Source: Planctomycetaceae bacterium (GTDB lineage: Bacteria > Planctomycetota > Planctomycetia > Planctomycetales > Planctomycetaceae). From it: DNA of 10,048 bases. Numbering within the stretch: position 1 is the stretch's first letter; each line of letters begins with the position of its first letter. Below the pieces are notes generated by a model that was not told the DNA's origin, ran no database searches, and saw nothing but the letters and a program-made list of their open reading frames with translations. The stretch is taken from positions 1-10,048 of the forward strand of contig JAESQE010000163.1 in the NCBI GenBank assembly GCA_016765335.1. Reading direction: 5' to 3'. Shown in pieces: positions 1 to 6,715 of the stretch. The position numbers and the translations under genes were made by a program.

Positions 1-1
1 T

Positions 2-376
2 TTAACAGAATACCACACCGGCTATCGGGCGTTTTCTAAAGAGGTGTTACATCGTTTGCCCCTATTGGCAAATAGCGATGACTTTGTCTTCGACAACCAG
101 ATGCTGACACAAATGGCAGCTTGTCAATTTCATGTGGGTGAGATTAGTTGTCCCACAAAATACTTTCCTGAAGCAAGTTCTATTAATTTATTGCGGTCCA
201 TTCGATACGGTTTTGGAGTGCTGGGGACATCTCTATTGTATCGTCTCTGGCGATGGAAACTACTCTCTCCCAGAATTTTTTCAGATAGCCCCACATTGAG
301 ACTTTCGAATTACTATCGGAATACAATCGATGAAGATCAAATCCCCCCCTCTGACGCCGCGACATATTCAGGATAA
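2..376 (+). CDS. Family-2 glycosyltransferase, C-terminal part (polyprenyl-phosphate sugar synthase-like)
   Basis: The frame is already open at the left edge, so only the last 124 residues are present and the N-terminal nucleotide-sugar-binding half (DDG and DxD motifs) lies outside the window. The fragment opens with [15 protein letters not shown], then [14 protein letters not shown], then a stretch containing [10 protein letters not shown] and [18 protein letters not shown]. This order ([33 protein letters not shown]) is what I recognise from the end of bacterial DPM1-like GT2 enzymes, which move a sugar from a nucleotide donor onto polyprenyl phosphate at the cytoplasmic face of the membrane. 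No strong transmembrane segment is visible in the fragment. The stop is 6 bases before the next ATG, so the two are probably co-transcribed. The next gene looks like a lipid-donor-using transferase, which supports this reading. The family call is good; the sugar is unknown. Confidence 0.8.
   Translation, partial: LTEYHTGYRAFSKEVLHRLPLLANSDDFVFDNQMLTQMAACQFHVGEISCPTKYFPEASSINLLRSIRYGFGVLGTSLLYRLWRWKLLSPRIFSDSPTLRLSNYYRNTIDEDQIPPSDAATYSG
370..373 (+). promoter_or_regulatory. Shine-Dalgarno-like AGGA for the GT-C gene
   Basis: AGGA sits immediately before the TAA stop of the upstream glycosyltransferase. It is 9 bases from the ATG at 383 and 6 bases from a TTG at 380 in the same frame. The spacing favours the ATG, so 383 was chosen as the start, but TTG would add only one residue. 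It is one of only two plausible ribosome-binding motifs in the window. Confidence 0.4.
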
Positions 377-382
377 TACTTG

Positions 383-1792
383 ATGCAAAAGATTTTTAAT
401 TTATCAATAAACGCTCAAATGTTTCTGTTGATGCTACTCGCGTTTTCAGTACGAGTTGCAGTTGCTTGTTGTGTCCCTCTGACAAGCGACGAACTATTGA
501 CACTTCAGTCTGCAACATTTATTCAAGAGACACATTGTTGGCCAGTCTTTCGTTTGGGGCAAGACTATATGCTCGCAATTGACGATCTGTTTGCCAGTTT
601 TTTTTTATCGTTTATCTCAAATAAGTTAATCGCCATTCGATTGTTCCCGTGTATTATGAGTGCCATCGGAATAGGACTGCTTTGGAAGTTACTTAAAACC
701 TGTAGTAACAGAAAAGGAATTGAACTCGTATTACTTCCATTCATTATCCCCAATAGCACCCTTTGGATGTATTCTGCCTCTGGTATTGGCACTTATGGTA
801 GTAGTATTTTACTTATTTCTATAATTATTTATTGTGCAGTTCATATTCAAAATGAAACAAATCGTCCCCGCTTTGCCGGGGCAATAATGCTGGCAATTGT
901 AGGTGGAGTCTCTTTGTCTGTATGGCGAGGTTTGCTATTCCCTCTAGTGTTGTCACTCCTTTTTGTACTTTCAAAAACTCAACGGCAACAATCTTTCCAG
1001 ATTATTCAAAAGTTGCTTTCTGATTGGTTCAGTCGATTTCTTATCTTTGTAATTGCCATCTCCATCGCAGGGATTTTCTACCGATACTTAACACGACGGG
1101 CAACTTATTCGGTGGGAAAGTATGATCTCTTATTAATTGGTGTCGCTTTACTGTGTATGATTCCTTTTGTTTGGCATCAAAGATTGTCTCTGATGAAGTT
1201 GTTACGATTATCCCCGTTGCCAGTTGGAGTAGTGTTTGGTTGGTTGGCAATTGGGAAATTTGTGACCATATTGTTTGAGTACCAAAAACACAAAATTTAT
1301 GATTCGAATACCGTGTTGTATCATGTGGGGTACTCATTACGTCACGCTCATGAATGGGGGCATGCGATTGAGTTGTTTTTAAGTCGAGTGGTTCCCTCGT
1401 TATGGAAAGGACGCATCTGGACTCTAGAGGGAGGTAGCGTTGATACAATTAATAATACTGATATTGTGATAGCATTGGTTGTTGGAATGCTTCTGGCGTA
1501 TTCTTACTTTCGCGTGTTCCTTGATTTGAAATCGGATTGTAAAATAGATGATTGCTTGCCAAGATTTATGATGATTACCGCCTTTACAATGATGTCTGTT
1601 ATCTTAATTCCAAGTTATCAGAACTTTGGCGACTATTCGTTTCGTTATTTAGTTCCTTTCTTTCCAGGGATGCTGTTATTGGTAGATAATGTAATTCTGC
1701 CGTTGCGACCAGTTTGGATTCGGCAGCTTTGTTTTATTTGTATTGCATTTTACAACGCAATTGATCTTGCCATCTGGACATCACAGTTCTAA
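383..1792 (+). CDS. Multi-pass membrane protein, probable GT-C type glycosyltransferase (GT39/ArnT-like)
   Basis: The predicted 469-residue protein is very hydrophobic, with roughly 11-13 candidate membrane helices, for example near residues 12-31, 113-129, 138-155, 166-195, 218-235, 280-295, 360-380, 397-413, 422-440 and 446-463. An acidic pair in TSDELLTLQSA (D36, E37) follows the first helix. GT-C enzymes carry their catalytic or metal-binding Asp/Glu in that first external loop. IAIRLFPCIMSAIGIG (about 84-99) and FRYLVPFFPG (about 420-429) resemble positions in the PMT/ArnT-like group. Such enzymes transfer a sugar from polyprenyl phosphate on the outer face of the membrane. The upstream neighbour looks like a synthase of that donor, which fits. 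The gene is locally very AT-rich (positions 781-840 are about 27% GC). The acceptor is unknown, and a membrane protein of another kind cannot be excluded. Confidence 0.6.
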   Translation: MQKIFNLSINAQMFLLMLLAFSVRVAVACCVPLTSDELLTLQSATFIQETHCWPVFRLGQDYMLAIDDLFASFFLSFISNKLIAIRLFPCIMSAIGIGLLWKLLKTCSNRKGIELVLLPFIIPNSTLWMYSASGIGTYGSSILLISIIIYCAVHIQNETNRPRFAGAIMLAIVGGVSLSVWRGLLFPLVLSLLFVLSKTQRQQSFQIIQKLLSDWFSRFLIFVIAISIAGIFYRYLTRRATYSVGKYDLLLIGVALLCMIPFVWHQRLSLMKLLRLSPLPVGVVFGWLAIGKFVTILFEYQKHKIYDSNTVLYHVGYSLRHAHEWGHAIELFLSRVVPSLWKGRIWTLEGGSVDTINNTDIVIALVVGMLLAYSYFRVFLDLKSDCKIDDCLPRFMMITAFTMMSVILIPSYQNFGDYSFRYLVPFFPGMLLLVDNVILPLRPVWIRQLCFICIAFYNAIDLAIWTSQF

Positions 1793-1810
1793 GTAATTTT
1801 TCATGATGTA

Positions 1811-2725
1811 ATGATATATCAAATGCTCGGAAGACTTCTTTATAATTACAAACTGCGATTCGGTGACGGCTATCGTACGGCTTGGTATCGGGATGTGGTA
1901 CGCCTGCGGATATTGAAGACTCCGCCGGTTGTGGCTGATGATATTTCGGTGTGTGAGATTCATGTTCTGACTTCCGAAGCGGATTGGCTGAATCTGGTTT
2001 GGGCGTTGAAGTCGTTTTATCGTGCATCTGGTCGCAAGTACGGTTTATGCATTCATGATGATGGCACATTAACAGATGAAATTCGTAAGACGCTGGCACA
2101 GCACTTCCCGGCAGCTCGGATTCTTCATCGAAAAGAATCCGAAGAAATTGTTGTTGCCCAGTTGGAGAATTATCCTCTGTGTAAAGAGTTCCGGCTGAGC
2201 AATCATCTGTCGCCTAAAGTGTTTGATTTCCGGCATCATTTGCGGGCGGATCGCATGTTCCTGTTAGATAGTGATGTGCTTTTCTTCAAAGAGCCAACCG
2301 AACTACTTAGGCGAATTGAAGACCCTCAGTATCAGAAAAACAGTGTCAATGCAGATGTTGCATCGGCTTATACGGTCGATCCGGTTGTTGTAAAGCAGCA
2401 ATGCAATGTGGATTTAATTTCGCGGTTCAATTCTGGATTAGGAGTGATCCATCGCGATTCACTTCGGTTAGATTGGATTGAAGAATTCCTGGGCTTACCA
2501 GATATCCTTAGTCATTTTTGGAGAATCGAACAAACAATTTTCGCATTGAGCAGTTCGCGTTTTGGGACAGAGTTGTTGCCTCCAGAGTATGATGTCTTCC
2601 TGGAAGGCAAGGTAGAACAACGGCCTTCCAGACATTACGTGGGCAACATTCGCCAAGTGATGTATCACGAAGGTGTTCGAAGTTTAGTTCAAAGTGGTTT
2701 TTTAACTGCAAAGCCTTCAAAGTAG
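1811..2725 (+). CDS. GT-A fold glycosyltransferase with DxD motif (GT8-like)
   Basis: The protein has 304 residues and no signal peptide or membrane helix, so it is probably cytoplasmic. After about 45 poorly distinctive residues it shows an alternating beta/alpha pattern. LCIHDDGTLT (79-88) is followed by RADRMFLLDSDVLFF (145-159) with the DSD (153-155) expected to bind the metal and nucleotide sugar. Later come FNSGLGVIHR (206-215), resembling the FN.G segment of GT8-type enzymes, IEQTIFAL (239-246), and HYVG (275-278) with YHEG (285-288), which may supply late metal-binding histidines. The combination supports a retaining-type GT-A sugar transferase, but the exact family is uncertain and donor and acceptor cannot be read. 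No Shine-Dalgarno is seen before the ATG at 1811. A second in-frame ATG lies at 1823. The gap from the membrane transferase is 18 bases. Confidence 0.68.
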   Translation: MIYQMLGRLLYNYKLRFGDGYRTAWYRDVVRLRILKTPPVVADDISVCEIHVLTSEADWLNLVWALKSFYRASGRKYGLCIHDDGTLTDEIRKTLAQHFPAARILHRKESEEIVVAQLENYPLCKEFRLSNHLSPKVFDFRHHLRADRMFLLDSDVLFFKEPTELLRRIEDPQYQKNSVNADVASAYTVDPVVVKQQCNVDLISRFNSGLGVIHRDSLRLDWIEEFLGLPDILSHFWRIEQTIFALSSSRFGTELLPPEYDVFLEGKVEQRPSRHYVGNIRQVMYHEGVRSLVQSGFLTAKPSK

Positions 2726-2735
2726 TTCATTAACT

Positions 2736-3791
2736 ATGAAAGTCGTCCACCTTCCCTGCTATCAAGACAACCCTTACCAAGGGCTGCTGTTTGATGCGTT
2801 ACAATCACGCGACATTGAGGCGATTGACGGAGGAGGCGGAGGCAACTTCCTGCGTTCGATACTATTGCGTTGGAAGCCAGACGTTGTTCATTTCCACTGG
2901 ATTCATCCGTATGTATTACGCCGCACTGCGTTATTGTCGTGGTGCAAAACAATACAGTTTTTAATCGAATTGTTATTGATTCGACTCAGTGGTAAGCGAA
3001 TACTCTGGACGCTGCATAATCTCTCGAATCATGAAGGTCGTCATCCTCATATTGAACGATTTGCTGGGCGTTGGTTGGGAAGACTTTGTCACAAAGTCAT
3101 TTGTCACTCGCAATTTGCAGCTGATCAGGCAGTGAAAACACTTGGTATTTCTCGGTCTAAAATTCACGTGACGCCACATCCAGCCTACACGCAATCGTAT
3201 ACAGAAATCATTAAACCTGAAGTGGGCCGAAAACAGCTCGGCCTCAGTTTACAATCCACGGTTCTACTTTTTATCGGACGTGTTTCTGCTTACAAAGGAG
3301 TCTCGGAGCTTATCACTGCGTTCCTGTCATTAGCAGATGAGAATGAAGATCTCGAACTTGTAATCGCTGGAAGGCCACAATCCGAAGAGCATGGCAATGA
3401 ACTTATTCAATTGTCACAAAACCATCCCAGAATCCACTTTCATCTCCATTACATTGCCGATGAACAGGTCTCTGTTTTTTTTAGTGCAGCTGATGTTGTT
3501 ATGTTTCCATTTCGTCAAATTCTCACCTCGGGTAGCGTCCTGCTAGCGATGAGTTTTGGGCGAGCCTGTATCGCACCGCGAATTGGAGCTATCCCAGAAA
3601 CATTGCCTCCAGAACAAACAAATCTGACATACGATCCACAAGTCAAATCTGGTTTGAGCGAGACGATCAATCATGCAATTCAGCAAAAAGAAAACCTGGC
3701 AGCAACCGGAGCAGAAAACCTGCGTTGTACAGAAACCTGGACCTGGGATCAATTAGCCGCTGACTGCGAAACGTTGTACCAGGACAATTAA
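2736..3791 (+). CDS. GT-B fold glycosyltransferase, GT4-like
   Basis: The 351-residue soluble protein has two Rossmann-like halves. The N-terminal half includes a run of five glycines (32-36), DVVHFHWIHPYVL (49-61) and ILWTLHNLSNHEGRHP (89-104). The C-terminal half has VLLFIGRVSAYKGVSELI (176-193), LELVIAGRP (206-214), AADVVMFPFR (251-260) and TSGSVLLAMSFGRACIAP (264-281), then GAIPE. This is the order of a group-1 (GT4) transferase. The sugar-nucleotide loop lacks the usual E-x7-E: the first Glu is replaced within TSGSVLL, a variant I associate with bacterial mannosyl-/glucuronosyl-type members whose N-terminal half has the WTLHN.HE signature. It would add one sugar to a lipid-linked repeat in the cytoplasm. 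It begins 10 bases after the previous stop with no evident ribosome-binding motif. Confidence 0.82.
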   Translation: MKVVHLPCYQDNPYQGLLFDALQSRDIEAIDGGGGGNFLRSILLRWKPDVVHFHWIHPYVLRRTALLSWCKTIQFLIELLLIRLSGKRILWTLHNLSNHEGRHPHIERFAGRWLGRLCHKVICHSQFAADQAVKTLGISRSKIHVTPHPAYTQSYTEIIKPEVGRKQLGLSLQSTVLLFIGRVSAYKGVSELITAFLSLADENEDLELVIAGRPQSEEHGNELIQLSQNHPRIHFHLHYIADEQVSVFFSAADVVMFPFRQILTSGSVLLAMSFGRACIAPRIGAIPETLPPEQTNLTYDPQVKSGLSETINHAIQQKENLAATGAENLRCTETWTWDQLAADCETLYQDN

Positions 3792-3850
3792 CTCAAAGCC
3801 GTTACATCCCATCTGTTTAATGATGCCATCTTTTGAAATCCACATACCCC

Positions 3851-4795
3851 ATGCCAAATTCTCAGAATAAATTACCTCTCGTTGTCAGAACACGAGAATC
3901 GGGCTATTCAATGCGTAATATCACTAGAAAGATTACGCAAACGATTACGGGAAAAACCAGACTGTCAGGTCACAAGCGACTGACTGGGCTGACGCTTCGA
4001 GGCCTCGAACGATGTGGATACCCATTTGCCTACGACTCATTATCGACACCAAACACAGGAAGCAACGTCGTAACATTCTACCAAGGTGCAGTGAAGGAAC
4101 AAATTGCCCTTAAGCGATCAGGTCGAATACATCGACTGGTAATTGCCCCATGTTCTTTAACGACAAAATCGTCTGATCCATTATTTAAATACGTGGTCCA
4201 ACATCGAAAGTATGTTGACCTTATTCTCGTCCATACCGAATGGGCAAAATTTCGTATTAGTGAAGAAGCTCCAGAGTTAGAGGCTCTTGTTTCCACCTGG
4301 CCCATAGGTGTTGATTTGCAGGAATGGAGCCCACCTATCACAAGAACCAATAGACAGGTTCTTGTCTATCAAAAGAACGCACCATCAGAAGTCCTAGATA
4401 GCGTCCTGCAAACAGTAAAAGCAGCAAATCTTGAACCAGTACTACTCAATTATGGTAGTTATAATATAGATGAATTCCATAATGCTCTTTCTCAGTGCTT
4501 TTTAGCAATCTTTTTGAGTCGAGTAGAAACTCAAGGGATGGCCATGAATGAATGTTGGGCAATGGATGTACCGACCATAATTTGGACTGACAGCTCTTCA
4601 CTTTTCGAACAGTTTCAACATTCAGCTCCTCTTTTAACAGTAAACACAGGTCGGTTTTTCGCAGAACTAGATCAACTTAAATCTCTACTGGCTGATCTCT
4701 CATGGATAAAGGCTTGCACCCCCAAGCTTTGGGTTGAAGAAAATCTAAGCTTAGAGAAAAGTATTCATCAATTAGTTCAATTAGTAAATGGGTAA
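3851..4795 (+). CDS. Divergent small GT-B-like glycosyltransferase
   Basis: The protein has 314 residues from the ATG at 3851. A TTG at 3833 would add six residues, and an ATG at 3911 would remove twenty. The start is therefore unsettled, and no ribosome-binding motif decides it. The N-terminal half is short and basic (about residues 1-150) and contains GLTLRGLERCGYPFAYD and RLVIAPC. VDLILVHTEWAKFRI (122-136) and WPIGVDLQEWSP (150-161) resemble the domain hinge of GT-B enzymes. QVLVYQKNAP begins the second domain. CFLAIFLSRVETQGMAMNEC (216-235) contains an exact E-x7-E (E226, E234), which in GT4-type enzymes contacts the nucleotide sugar, followed by DVPTIIWTDSS. A cytoplasmic sugar transferase is the best reading, but the N-terminal domain is compressed and I do not recognise a named subfamily. 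The gene ends with tandem stops (TAATAA) and is more A/C-rich than its left neighbours. Confidence 0.6.
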   Translation: MPNSQNKLPLVVRTRESGYSMRNITRKITQTITGKTRLSGHKRLTGLTLRGLERCGYPFAYDSLSTPNTGSNVVTFYQGAVKEQIALKRSGRIHRLVIAPCSLTTKSSDPLFKYVVQHRKYVDLILVHTEWAKFRISEEAPELEALVSTWPIGVDLQEWSPPITRTNRQVLVYQKNAPSEVLDSVLQTVKAANLEPVLLNYGSYNIDEFHNALSQCFLAIFLSRVETQGMAMNECWAMDVPTIIWTDSSSLFEQFQHSAPLLTVNTGRFFAELDQLKSLLADLSWIKACTPKLWVEENLSLEKSIHQLVQLVNG

Positions 4796-4870
4796 TAAGA
4801 TCGCCTAGAAGTCGAAAGTCAGGGACTGGAATTCTGCAATTTAACAACACAAACAACTCCTATAAAAAAC

Positions 4871-5809
4871 ATGCCCAACGTTTCAATACTTATTCCCTGT
4901 TACAACGCAGAGCGTTGGGTTGCTCAAGCGATTCAATCTGCTTTGGATCAGACACACGATTATAAAGAAGTCATTGTTGTTGATGATGGTTCGACGGATG
5001 GTTCTTTGGAGATCATTAAATCGTTTGGTGATAAAATTCGCTGGGAGACAGGTCCGAATCGTGGTGGGAATGTGGCTCGAAATCGATTGCTGGAACTGGC
5101 AATTGGCGAATGGCTACAGTATTTAGATGCGGATGATTATTTACGACCGGAGAAAATAGAGAGACAGCTGGATCAAATTGCAGATGATGTTGATGTTGTG
5201 TATTCCGCTCCGCTGATTGAAACCTGGAATGAGAATGGCATTGTTGATTCAACGATTGGTAACCTTGACAGCGATGCCCCCATTGAACTGCAATGGATTC
5301 GCTGGCAAGTCGCCCAAACGGGGACTGTTTTATGGAAATCAACATCATTAAAACAAATAGGCGGCTGGAATAAAAACTACCCTTGCTGCCAAGACAACGA
5401 AGTCACACTCCGCGCGATCCAACAAGGCCTCGTGTTCAAAGCTGTTTCTCATGCAGATGCTATTTATCGAATTTGGTCCGAAGAAACCGTATGCCGAAAA
5501 GATCCCAGCCGTGTGATCCACACAAAAACAAAACTCATTGATGAAATGCTTAACTGGTTACAAGACAACGGCAATCTAAAAAAAGAAACCAAACAAGCAG
5601 CAGGCCAAGCCTCTTTCGAAATGGCAAGAACACTCGCACAACACGACATGCAAGCCGCTGTGGGCTACTTTAGTGACAGGCAATCCCGGGGGCTCATTAA
5701 ACCAGCGGGAGCAGCAAGCTCATTTGCCTATCGATTTGTATTACAATTTGCTGGATTTCGGTCAGCTGAATTCACGGCGAGAGTAACCAGGAATTTCCGC
5801 GGGCAATAA
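4871..5809 (+). CDS. Family-2 glycosyltransferase
   Basis: The 312-residue soluble protein begins with the textbook GT2 opening SILIPCYNAERWVAQAIQSA (5-24). VIVVDDGSTDGS (34-45) follows, with the UDP-binding aspartates. NRGGNVARNRLL (63-74) and QYLDADDYLRP (83-93) come next, with the metal-binding DADD at 86-89. LKQIGGWNKNYPCCQDNEV (160-178) places the presumed catalytic base region (QDNE) where inverting GT2 enzymes have ED or DE. The last 80 or so residues are helical and not diagnostic. It presumably extends a lipid-linked oligosaccharide in the cytoplasm; substrate unknown. The gene follows a 75-base gap, the largest in the window. Its first third is G/T-rich and its last half A/C-rich on the coding strand, with the change around 5230-5300. 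This may reflect recombination or just composition drift, and the frame is intact throughout. Confidence 0.9.
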   Translation: MPNVSILIPCYNAERWVAQAIQSALDQTHDYKEVIVVDDGSTDGSLEIIKSFGDKIRWETGPNRGGNVARNRLLELAIGEWLQYLDADDYLRPEKIERQLDQIADDVDVVYSAPLIETWNENGIVDSTIGNLDSDAPIELQWIRWQVAQTGTVLWKSTSLKQIGGWNKNYPCCQDNEVTLRAIQQGLVFKAVSHADAIYRIWSEETVCRKDPSRVIHTKTKLIDEMLNWLQDNGNLKKETKQAAGQASFEMARTLAQHDMQAAVGYFSDRQSRGLIKPAGAASSFAYRFVLQFAGFRSAEFTARVTRNFRGQ

Positions 5810-5857
5810 AACGTATTCAATGATATCCCTAAGACACCAGTTTCTAGAACAAATGAA

Positions 5858-6715
5858 ATGACGTTACCAAATTTTTTTATTATCGGTGCGATGAAATCCG
5901 CGACAACCAGTATCTGTGATCTATTGAGTCGTCACCCGGAATGCTTCATTGTCGAGCCAAAGGAACCAGAATTTTTTTCAGATGATAAAGAATACGGCAA
6001 AGGTGTAGAGTCCTATGAATCACTTTTTTCAGAGGTAACATCTCAGAAAATGATAGGAGATGGCAGTACCGGCTACTCAAAGCATCAGTTATTCCCTAAT
6101 GCTGCAACGCGTATCCATTCCCTTGTCCCAGAAGCAAAGTTGATCTATGTCTGCCGAGACCCTGTGAAACGAATTGAATCACATTGGATGCACTCAGTTC
6201 GATGTGGCTTAGACCCAAATATCGATTTCGCATCAACAGTGTCGGAACAGGACAGTCATTACATTAACGTGAGTTTGTATTGGCATCAGTTACAGGTTTA
6301 CCGTGCACTCTTCCCTGACACCCAAATACTTATCCTTTTCTATGAAGACTTTGTTAGTGAACCTGAAAAGGTGCTGCAACAATGCTATACCTTTCTCGGC
6401 ATCTCAGATAGCTACCATGACTCAACTTCCCATGTGCCACGGCACGTCTCTCTAGGAAGCCGAGTAGACAAACCCATAATCGGTCGAATTCAAAAACTCA
6501 ATGCCATTCGTAGTATCTTTTCATGTCTACCTCGACCACTACGGAATTTTATTAAGCGACCATTTCAACACGAAGTAACCTCTCGGCCCGAGTGGACACA
6601 AGCTGCACTATCAAATGTCCTAGAACAAATTGTCCCCGATTCAAAGCAGCTACTTACATGGGCTGGAAAACCTGAAGATTTCTGGCCTCTTCGTGTCGAG
6701 GAATATTTTGACTGA
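5858..6715 (+). CDS. PAPS-dependent sulfotransferase
   Basis: The 285-residue protein carries the hallmarks of the heparan-sulfate N/3-O-sulfotransferase-like family. The 5'-phosphosulfate loop is FIIGAMKSATTSI (7-19) with K13. A KEPEFFSDD segment (35-43) matches the K-E-x-x-F-F signature. GDGSTGYS (67-74) corresponds to the conserved region before strand 3. LIYVCRDPVKRIESHW (95-110) gives the 3'-phosphate-binding Arg100 and Ser108. LILFYEDFVSEPEKVL (158-173) matches the conserved helix and strand that follow. The enzyme would transfer sulfate from PAPS to a hydroxyl or amino group of a sugar. No signal peptide or membrane helix is visible, so it is likely cytoplasmic and acts on lipid-linked repeats or free intermediates. 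A target other than polysaccharide cannot be excluded, but the setting strongly favours a glycan. The stop TGA overlaps the next ATG (TGATG). Confidence 0.9.
   Translation: MTLPNFFIIGAMKSATTSICDLLSRHPECFIVEPKEPEFFSDDKEYGKGVESYESLFSEVTSQKMIGDGSTGYSKHQLFPNAATRIHSLVPEAKLIYVCRDPVKRIESHWMHSVRCGLDPNIDFASTVSEQDSHYINVSLYWHQLQVYRALFPDTQILILFYEDFVSEPEKVLQQCYTFLGISDSYHDSTSHVPRHVSLGSRVDKPIIGRIQKLNAIRSIFSCLPRPLRNFIKRPFQHEVTSRPEWTQAALSNVLEQIVPDSKQLLTWAGKPEDFWPLRVEEYFD

Noticed and set aside
32..124. Reading the first gene as a complete protein starting at the ATG at 44
   Set aside because: The same frame is open to the left edge and the family motif [11 protein letters not shown] lies upstream of that ATG, so it is an internal methionine.
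1041..1448. 135-residue reverse-strand frame inside the GT-C gene
   Set aside because: No recognisable domain or start signal; it lies wholly within a convincing membrane-protein gene and looks like a shadow.
1734..2099. 121-residue reverse-strand frame crossing the 1792/1811 gene junction
   Set aside because: Low-complexity histidine- and proline-rich translation opposite two well-supported genes; no family motif.
3792..3850. Possible small gene or regulatory site before the divergent GT-B gene
   Set aside because: No open frame with a plausible product and no hairpin or repeat was seen; it is treated as a simple spacer with an uncertain downstream start.
4796..4870. Possible promoter or terminator in the 75-base gap, including TATAAA at 4861 and a short AGTC/GACT pairing near 4817-4830
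   Set aside because: TATAAA is only a few bases from the ATG and lacks a convincing partner box; the pairing is about four base pairs with no T-run, too weak for a terminator.
5016..5348. 110-residue reverse-strand frame opposite the GT2 gene
   Set aside because: Rich in His, Ser and Gln with no motif; the + frame contains complete GT2 signatures.
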